This document shows positions 56,004-64,000 of a stretch of 64,000 nucleotides of DNA, in pieces; position 1 is the first letter of the stretch, and every line of letters begins with the position of its first letter. The stretch is from Balaenoptera acutorostrata (lineage: Eukaryota; Chordata; Mammalia; Artiodactyla; Balaenopteridae), in the NCBI RefSeq assembly GCF_949987535.1, contig NC_080074.1:42391641-42455640 (forward strand). Direction: 5' to 3'. The notes beneath the pieces are model-generated. The model made no database searches. It was given only the letters and a program-made list of their open reading frames with translations, and was not told the origin of the DNA. The position numbers and the translations under genes are program-made.

Positions 56004-56799
56004 AGAGAAATCTGACATGGCTTTAACAAAAAAATTAGGATGAAACAGTTTGAATAATTTCAAATGTAGTTACCTATCATAAAACTAATTTAATCATGTG
56101 TATCTTTATTTATTCAATACATATTTATTTAATACTTGCTATATGCCAAAGAACTAGCCTGAAACCCTGAATAAGATTAGTCAGCTATTGCTAACTATTG
56201 CTAATTTAATTAGTCAACTATTGGTGCAATAATTCTGCATAAGAAAAATAAACTTGAAATCTCAGTTGCTTAAACAGCATTTATGTAATTCTCTTGATCA
56301 TAGATCTGCACATCATTAAGGGTTCAACTGGGCTTGAATCCAGGTTGTACTGAGTTCTGGTTTACACCAAGTGTTTTCATTCTGAGACCAGGAGCTACTC
56401 ATAGTATGAGCTTCACACAGAGGACTGCAGGAGGGACCAGTGAAAACACACCACGCCTCTCAAGGACAATTCTAGAGACAGTTATGTCTACCTACTTTCC
56501 CTTGGCCAAAGAAAAGCATATGGCCAAGTCTAACATCAGTGCAATAAGGAAATAAAATCTGCCTGCTCTAGTGGGAGGGGCTAAAAGGTTACATGGCAAA
56601 AGATATGGATATAAAATTTTTTATACAAGAAGCAACAAAAGAATTAAGAAAAAATAATCCAATCTCCCATGAAGGCATGACTGAGTGCTCATGGAGCTCA
56701 AGTAAGAGGGGAAAAATTTTTAAACAAATAATTAAGTTCAGTGGGAATTCACTAAGTAATTTTAAAGGAATTACATATACTGAATATATTTTAGGATGA
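56004..56799. other. Mostly unassigned DNA
   Basis: About 800 bases. A short piece near 56105-56165 ('aatacatatttatttaatac', 'atatgccaaagaactag') may be the end of an L2 in reverse. No gene. Confidence 0.45.
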
Positions 56800-57060
56800 T
56801 ATTTGCTTGGGAGAACAAGGGGCAGGAAGGTAAGCAGGGAGACCAGTTAGAAGCCATACAGCTAATGATGGCCTGGGCTATGATGAAAACAGAGATGATG
56901 AAGAGCAGTGGACAGAGTTAAGGTAACCTTTAGTGGACTTGGTTAGTCATTATTAGATGTTGTGGGTGGGGAAGAGGCATGTTTGAAGAACCCCACTTGA
57001 GTTTCTGGCTTGAATATCAAAGGAAATGGTGCTGAAATGGGGAAATATGAAAGTGAGAGT
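56800..57060 (-). repeat. L2 LINE fragment (ancient), antisense
   Basis: Text such as 'cagggagaccagttagaagc', 'agtggacagagttaaggtaa' and 'ttgagtttctggcttgaata' matches upstream L2 in reverse order. Confidence 0.6.
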
Positions 57061-57124
57061 GTCACAGTCTTCATGGTGAATCTCTTCAATTCATTCCTTC
57101 ATTCCTACAATTGATTAATCTAAG

Positions 57125-57385
57125 CCAGTAGTCCTAAACAAGGCATGCTCTTCTCCCTGACCCCTCGCCCCCTACTGCCCCAGGGTGGGGGGTCTTAGAA
57201 AAATGTGAGGTTGGGGAAGTTTGGGCTTTTCCTAGTGACTGAGAAGTGTTACTAGTGTTTTTCATTCAGCATTCCATAATGGTAAACACCCTGAGATGCA
57301 TGGGTCAGGCTCACAAAACAAAGATTTGAATTGTCCTGTCCTGCCTGAAGCACCAATACACCCTGTTGAGAAACCCTGGCCTAGG
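57125..57385 (+). repeat. MER5-type hAT DNA transposon (ancient)
   Basis: Starts 'agccagtagtcctaaacaag' and ends 'gttgagaaaccctggcctag', diverged inverted ends of MER5 elements. The inside includes 'caccctgagatgcatgggtc' and 'ctcacaaaacaaagatttga', the phrase that in MER5A reads 'cacaacaaagaattatc'. These are non-autonomous hAT-Charlie elements. Confidence 0.65.
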
Positions 57386-57970
57386 CCTGTTATGATAATC
57401 CCATTCCATGCACTAATAATTGGGTTAGGAATAGACCTGGGGCTCTGTCCCGACCAGCTTTATATGAGGAGAAATGTTCTAGAGACCTTCATGAAAGGTT
57501 CCTTCCCCATAGGAGAGAGACAAAGGAAGAAACAGTCTTTCTTCCCTCTGAACACTGTTTGGATGTGATGCCTAGAACTTCTGTGGACATCTTATGAACA
57601 AGAGGGAGGCCAATCTGAGGACAGAGCCAGTGAGGATGAAAGAACAAAATTGTGAAAGGAAATAGGACCTTGGCAACTTCTCTGAGCTGCTGAATCAAAC
57701 AATCCCAGTTCCCCACCCTCAATCATGATGTTAGATAATACGTCTCCTTACAGAGTAAGTCAGCTTGAGTTGGATTTTTTTTGTTACTTGAGTTAGAAAG
57801 CATCCTAAATAACAGAGGAAGGAAACAGGTTTAGCAGTCAAAAAAAATTGAGTCCCATTTTGTGAGAGAGCGGGATATGTGAGTCCAGACCTTTCAGTAT
57901 GTGGGTCTGGAGTGTATAAGCAGGACTGGACCTACCCTTGGTATCAACACTGGAAGACTGCATGTAATGA

Positions 57971-57972
<2 letters not shown>
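57386..57972. other. Unassigned DNA, no gene seen
   Basis: About 590 bases. No gene recognised. Confidence 0.45.

Positions 57973-58020
<48 letters not shown>
57973..58020. repeat. (TA)n microsatellite
   Basis: About 24 uninterrupted TA units. Long pure TA tracts are prone to length change and to assembly error. Confidence 0.95.
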
Positions 58021-58027
<7 letters not shown>

Positions 58028-58189
58028 ATGGGAAGTGCAGCAAACCAGACCTTCATAGTTTATACCATTAAAGATGGCAAACCTAAGATCACTGGGCATT
58101 TTGATGAATTATTCTGGCCTTTTCCTACAGTGTAGGCAAGATAATTACTCATCTCAAAGTCATGAAGCCATACACTTATTTATGTCTTC

Positions 58190-58325
58190 TGGTTGTTCCA
58201 TGGATACTTGGTTGCTTCTCCCCAACTAAATCATAATCTGCTAAAATTATTTATTCCATATCCACCACAGCACCAAATAAAATGCAAGGTACTCAACAGG
58301 TACTAAACAAGTGTTCAATGAATTA
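58190..58325 (+). repeat. L2 LINE 3' end (ancient), sense
   Basis: 'ggtactcaacaggtactaaa' and 'caagtgttcaatgaattaaa' match the L2 terminus. Confidence 0.6.
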
Positions 58326-61022
58326 AAATTTTTCAAAACATCTGTTGCATTTTTAGAGTTGTTAGATAAAGAATAATTTTGTGGACTATATTATGTGCCT
58401 TTACCCAAAGGCTGCCAACTGGAGAGCCACAGGTATGTAATTGTGTGGCTTAATGTTTCAAAAAGTTTGAATTATGTAGTCACCAATATTTAAAAATTGG
58501 GAGATTTCACATTAAAATCTGGATGTTTGGCTTCAATTGATGATCTGATAACAGTGGTCCCATTTTCTTTCCTATCAATGAACTACAGCTGAGAAAAGGG
58601 CACTGCCCACCATCGCCCATTTCCAATAGCCAACTTCACTCACATTTGAGTGACTGCCCCTTACTTAATCTCTCTGGGATCAGGACTTACTTCTGTACTA
58701 TCAATGGGTTGAACCAAGTGATCTTTCTAACACTGTGTGCATCTAAAAGGCTGTTTTTACAATAATACAGTAAATTAGTGAAAATCAGATTGTTTTTCCC
58801 TTCCTGTCCATCTCTCCTGAGTACTTAGCCACAATACTGCCTGTTCCTAGTTTTAGCCTACATGTACTGCCTGATAAAAATAGAAGAGTCAGAATTGTTC
58901 TATTCAGCTTCCATATGGTTTGGTTAAAGATAAAGCTACGTTTTTCCCTGTTTACCACAAGAGAGCGCCTTCCATTAGTAAGGTGAAAATCTAATAAACC
59001 GGGTAAAAGCCAGACAATGCTCTCTACTGAAATGACTCAACCGGCAGGAAGACAAACAGATTCGTCCCTCCATCTTAATACTGAAAGAAAGAGAAATAGT
59101 TTTAAAATATATTTTTTTTACCTGTGTGTTGATTCATTCAAAACAAAAATTTAATTACTTATAAGTCAAAATAAATGCAATAATATTTATTATTAGATTA
59201 GTAATAGACAGCTCAACTGGATACTGTGAACTTTATTTATGACCCCCTATTTTCTTTTTCGATGAAGGAGTATTACCAATTTTCAATCCCACTGAGATAC
59301 TCTAAGAACGCATTTTCCAGCTCTTGTGCCAGCCTGCTGTTCTATTCACTCTGTCGCACTAACAGTCCTCCCTCATTTAATCCATTTGAAAGACACACAA
59401 AGAGGTGAGATGTCAAGATTTCAGCTTATTTTCCCTTCTCACCTAAGGTTTACTAAAATAAAATGAAGCCATGGTCAATAGTTATATTAAGCAGAACTGT
59501 AAATTTTTGTACAGGGGTACCTAGGGCTACCCTCTTCCTAACTCTGGAAACCATGTATCTGAAAGCCTCTTCTACAAAGCACTATATTTAAAGGCTTTGT
59601 ACTGACACCTAGTAGATGATACTAATGTAAAAAAGCAAGATTTGGTGTTTCTAATTGCAGAGAAAATAGGAAGCCAACACTCCCGAGAGCAATGAGTTAG
59701 ACAAATACCCTTCAGGTCATTTATGTCAACCAAGGCAAAAAAATGTAGGGAAGGAGAAGTGTAAATCAGTTGCTCAGACGGTCATGGAAACACTGTGACT
59801 GTTAAGGTTAGCCTATAATAAGGATGAAAAACGAGATCACCACTCCATTTGTCTTCAAAAATGTCTTTTGCTCTCTTGAACATATAATATCCTGATGCTT
59901 TTACGGCACAAATACAATGCACTCTTTTTTATCCTCACTCAACAGTGTGCTTAAACAGAGTGTGCAATTACACAAGCAGCAATAAGTAGTAATAGAGAGA
60001 ATGATCTTTTATTCATTCAAAATGTTAAAGAAAAGATGACTAAGTTTTAAGATTATGTTGACTTGAAAATTTTTTTCAGCTATGAAAGAATGTATTTAAA
60101 ATAGAGAGTGCATTTAAAAGTTTTCAAATGTTATTATACCAAGGAGTGATCATACAAAACAAGTCTCAACTTCCATATATAAAGAGAGATACCTTTTACT
60201 AAGATATTTGGAAAAGATGCTTTAGCTTCTACATTGCCTAAACACTGCAGCTAGTATGTGATGTGATTCATGAGCATAACATTATCCGGAATAAGCCTTC
60301 ATTCACTATTCCGTATTCCACTTATGCCCTCCCTCGAAGAGACAACAGAATGTCCAATAAAGCTTGAATCAACAGAATAAGACAAATTAGCACTGGTGAA
60401 ATGCCTGCTTGTCATTGTCTCAGACATAGATTTAATGCTTCAGAATGCTTACTTTATCTACATTTTGATAAATTCCTTTCACAGTCATATTTTCTACCAT
60501 CTTGGGCCAGTTCTGTATGTTTTTTAAGCTTTAAGAATAGAATTTGAATCCCATTATTCCAAATTGATTATTTTAATCTTTTCGATGTGTAGTGGAAGGA
60601 TATAAGTACCTACTCTGAGTATAAATAAAGTATATATTACTGATGTAATCTAGACTATAGGAATGGAGTCTATTATTATAACTTTATTCTGGAGTGATGT
60701 AAGTGTTCAAATTAAAAATTTGTCCTATGAATTCTTTGGTTTAGAAATTTCTAAATGTGAAATTGAGTGATTTAATGATATTAAATGTAGATAAGAGACA
60801 ACAATTTTAAAATTCTTAGGGAGCAGGTTCAAAATCAGGGTTATATAATTATAAGAAGATAGAGAACAAACCCATAACTGTTAAGGTCTTCTGGATTAAT
60901 AAATATATGATATAAGTCAAATACTTAAGAGCTTTCAACCTTATTTTAAAAATAAAATATGGTGAAACATTTAAACTTATTCAGAGAATTCCCTGTGTTG
61001 GCTACTTAATACTTTTATCTCT
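58326..61022. other. Unique DNA, no gene seen
   Basis: About 2.7 kb free of recognised repeats. Possible short MIR-like phrases near 58640-58740 are too weak to call. No open frame with coding character. Confidence 0.5.
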
Positions 61023-61080
61023 TCACACATTCATTCATTCAATGTTTATTGAACCCTTACTGACTACTAGGACCTGATAG
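61023..61080 (-). repeat. L2 LINE terminus (ancient), antisense
   Basis: 'cattcattcattcaatgttt' and 'attgaacccttactgactac' match the reverse L2 end. Confidence 0.55.
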
Positions 61081-61127
61081 AAGTTTAAAAAATACTAATT
61101 GAATGACATTTTCCATAATCATAAAGT

Positions 61128-61129
<2 letters not shown>

Positions 61130-61179
<50 letters not shown>
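61130..61179. repeat. (CA)n microsatellite
   Basis: About 25 uninterrupted CA units. Confidence 0.95.
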
Positions 61180-61181
<2 letters not shown>

Positions 61182-63429
61182 TTCTTATGTTCCTGTATCT
61201 GTTCATAAAAAATATAAAACATGTATTGATCTAATTAGCCAGCCGTGGAAGTAAGCAGGATAACAGTGTATGGCTTAGCACTTTCGCTACCTAGAGAGAA
61301 AGCTTTGGAGCTGCCATCTCCCTGGGGGAGACGCTGTCACATAAGCCTTTCTGGGAGGGATTAAGAAAGCCAGAGCAGCTGGGACCCATTTTCAAATATA
61401 AAACTGGCAAGAAAGGCTTTATGTGAATGACTAAAATGCTAAGTTCAAATAAGCTGGAAGAGCCTAAGAGGGGGTTGTCTTGGTGTTAAACCAAAGAAAA
61501 TTGATTAGATCACAAAATAGGCAGGTTTAACTTCTGATTCTGTAAGCCTAGGAAAACGAAAAACAACGATCTGCACCCTTATTTATCAGTCTTCTTGCAT
61601 ATTATAGTCAGAAGATGATAAGAATTGAAGGTTACATAAGAAATGCAACAGGCTGAACTAAAATAATCAATATTATGATTTGGGTTAAAATCTTTCACTT
61701 TCCAAAATTTTAGATAACTTTTGGTATATCTCATCTTTGAAATTTAAAAGATGAGGAGCTTTTTGCTAAGACAAGGTAGCATTTGCCACTTTCTATTCCT
61801 TTGTCATCTCCTCCGGGGAGTAGCCCTTCACTGGTTAAGTGGTACTTTTTCTTGAGCATCTTTATACACAAGAAGAGTTTAATGTCAACTTAAAATAGGT
61901 TTTTATGTTATATTCTTAGATATTAAAGTATTTTGGCCCTTTGTTTAAATTTGAATTACAGTTAAATGAGATGTAAAAGTCCTAGGAGTTTAGAGTGGGG
62001 TCAAATTAAAGTGAAAATAATGAGACAATCCTATTATACTTCCTGTCTCTCTATAATCAAGTGACGATAGTGATGATTATTAGGTTTCTAGATATTTGGA
62101 AACACAGCACCTATGAAACAGCACTTTGACGTTTCTGAAGGGTCAATTTCCTAAAACAAATATAGAAACACAGCAACTATCACAAGCACTTTCCACCATC
62201 ACATTGCAGAAGTGTATCGAATTAGTAAAAATAAAGAGAAACAGTACACTACTTAATAGTTGATAGCCAGAAATGTTTGTTCATGAACGCTTTGCTGATT
62301 TTTGTTATATACAGCCTCTTACTGAGCCTGGCTCGAGATTCCACATGGTATGAATACCATAGAACTACAGGTATCATTTAAATGTCACAACTTCAGGTTC
62401 TGAATAAAAAGCCATATCTAAATTACACACATTTCAGTTACTTAGAGAAATTATCATTCCAATGTTTTTTGATGGTAGTAACGTGTAATTCTCATATTCT
62501 CTAAATTTTTCTTCTGCTAAGAAACCAAAGAAACATTCCCATTCGTGAAGGAAGTGTAATTATTGGTGTTGGGGGAGGTTCTAGAAAACCTACTCTTTCA
62601 TCCTTTCCCCTATGGGTTCTGATGAACTAGAAAAAAAATTAAGGGAGACTAAATGAGCATCAAAAAAAACTACTGAATGGATTTAGCACTCTCTGGTATT
62701 GGCTACATTAGAGTACTAGTAAAGCTCCCTAATACTTGTCCCACCCTTTCCCCTAATTTAGACCTTGGAGTCTATCTTGGGAAAGGTTGAAACTACTGAG
62801 CTCTCTTAGCCAAACACCCATGTGGAGCATCATGGACTATAATATCCCCTGTGGCAAGTCAGAGACAGGGATGCATGGTGACTTCACCCACTGATTACCA
62901 TGAGCCAATGAATGACTTCCTGACCCCATCTCACCAATCAATATGTCATATAGAAAGAAATCAGTGAGTGACATAGAGAAAATCAGGACATTTTCCCTTC
63001 AATACTGCCCTCCTTTCAGGGTTTAGGGTGCAGGCTTCTCAAGAAAATCAAAGAAAAGATGACTAAGTATTCCCCCCAAAGCTAATTTTGTGAAAATTTA
63101 TCATAATGCTTTTATGTTACTTGTGTTCTTTAAAAAAAAAAAGAAATTCTATTGTTTTGCCACAGTACTTTCCAAAATTAATAGATTACATAAGATCATT
63201 TGGCCATTTTCTCTCTTCCGCAGTGAAAGTCACTAACAGTTATAATGATAGCATGAGCCATCTGTTCTATTGACTTGATAGAAAGTCATCGTAAGATGTG
63301 CAAATTTTATCATGTATATCACTTCAGGTGTGCATCTGAGTATTTCTCTGGTGAGAACCCTTGTTTGTTTAAGGGCAGCTGAGATGATCCTGAGGAATAC
63401 TGGCCTACATAGAAACACTGGAGGAAGCT
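61180..63429. other. Unique DNA, no gene seen
   Basis: About 2.2 kb. The stretch near 61230-61560 is of higher complexity and not repeat-like, but I cannot tell whether it is conserved. No gene. Confidence 0.5.
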
Positions 63430-63770
63430 TTCTTCCAAGGTGCCTTCGTGCATGGATTCACCCGCCACATGCCAGTCAGTGCTCAAAGCACTGGAGCAAC
63501 AGGCAAGGCCCTGTTCTCATAGCCTTTCATTCTGGAAGGTGGTTATAGTCAATAAGCAAAAGAAATACATAAGCAAGATAAGTTTATGTAGTGATGAGTA
63601 CAGTGGAAAACAGTAAATCCATTTGATGTAATAGCGGAAATCAACTGGAGACAGGATAAGGGGAGGAATTTGGAGTAAGTAACCAAGAAAGGCTCTCTAA
63701 GGAGAAACCATTTGGGCTGAGAACTAAATTGAAAGGAGCCAGCCAGACCTGAAAGGGAGCACATTAAAGG
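63430..63770 (-). repeat. L2 LINE fragment (ancient), antisense
   Basis: 'gcaaggccctgttctcatag', 'gtagtgatgagtacagtgga', 'gaaaggctctctaaggagaa' and 'tttgggctgagaactaaatt' follow the reversed L2 3' half in order. Confidence 0.7.
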
Positions 63771-64000
63771 TCATAAGACACCAAGGTCTAGAAATGAGAA
63801 GCTATTTTAGTTTCAGTTTTAAAGACCAGCCTATTTTATTCCAAGAGAATTGCTCTATAAGATGTTACCATACAGTCAAACAGCTTACTGCTTTGTAAAT
63901 AACACATGGTAAACCCGTGGGAAATGGCAGACGACTAATGATGAATCTTGTGGTGCTGATCTGTGATGAGGGATGAATGAGTGAACACATACCCACTGCC
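63771..64000. other. Unassigned end of window
   Basis: About 230 bases, nothing recognised. The window may cut an element here. Confidence 0.4.

Noticed and set aside
1..64000. CRISPR array, bacterial operon or phage
   Set aside because: No direct-repeat and spacer pattern. The repeats are mammalian SINEs, LINEs, LTRs and microsatellites.

Overview
This is a 64 kb piece of a mammalian nuclear genome with no host protein-coding gene, rRNA or tRNA gene that I can recognise. It looks like gene-desert or intronic DNA built from layered retrotransposons. The SINEs are of the tRNA-derived CHR type found in cetaceans, hippos and ruminants. I see no BovB, Bov-tA or ART2 element, as a ruminant would have, and no PRE-1, as a pig would have. 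With young L1s beside them, a cetacean (whale or dolphin) is the best guess. This rests on remembered repeat families, not on a search.

Layout. 1-4.1 kb: ancient L2 pieces and an MLT1A-type LTR. 4.1-10.0 kb: L1-A (+ strand), full-length at its 5' end but decayed, carrying a nested L1 fragment and a CHR SINE, and ending early inside ORF2. 10-16.4 kb: mostly unique DNA with MIR, L2 and two SINEs inserted one after the other at one target site. 16.4-21.5 kb: L1-B (- strand), 5'-truncated but with ORF1 and ORF2 both open. 21.5-33.5 kb: a 125 bp tandem duplication, a HAL1-like element, old L1 fragments, MIR/L2 remnants, an LTR-like remnant and a CHR SINE. 33.6-39.2 kb: L1-D (- strand), an older full-length L1 with different UTRs and broken ORFs. 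39.2-42.9 kb: old L1 and MIR. 42.9-50.0 kb: L1-C (+ strand), full length, both ORFs open, flanked by a 12 bp target-site duplication and carrying a 1.07 kb 3' extension. 50-53 kb: old remnants. 53.2-56.0 kb: L1-E (- strand), an old L1 with two nested SINEs. 56-64 kb: mostly unique DNA with MER5, L2 and microsatellites.

The best system in the window is the L1 family itself. L1-B and L1-C are nearly identical and carry complete ORF1 and ORF2 proteins with visible endonuclease, reverse-transcriptase and Cys-rich motifs. Comparing the two shows that L1-C picked up flanking DNA by 3' transduction, which also contains a five-copy minisatellite. They lie in opposite orientation and form about 5.1 kb inverted-repeat arms around about 22 kb of DNA. 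L1-A/C and L1-D have unrelated 5'UTRs, and their 3'UTRs differ too. The nested fragment in L1-A shows that the D-type 3' end was still moving after L1-A had landed. The CHR SINEs presumably rely on L1 ORF2p for mobilisation (known biology, not shown here).
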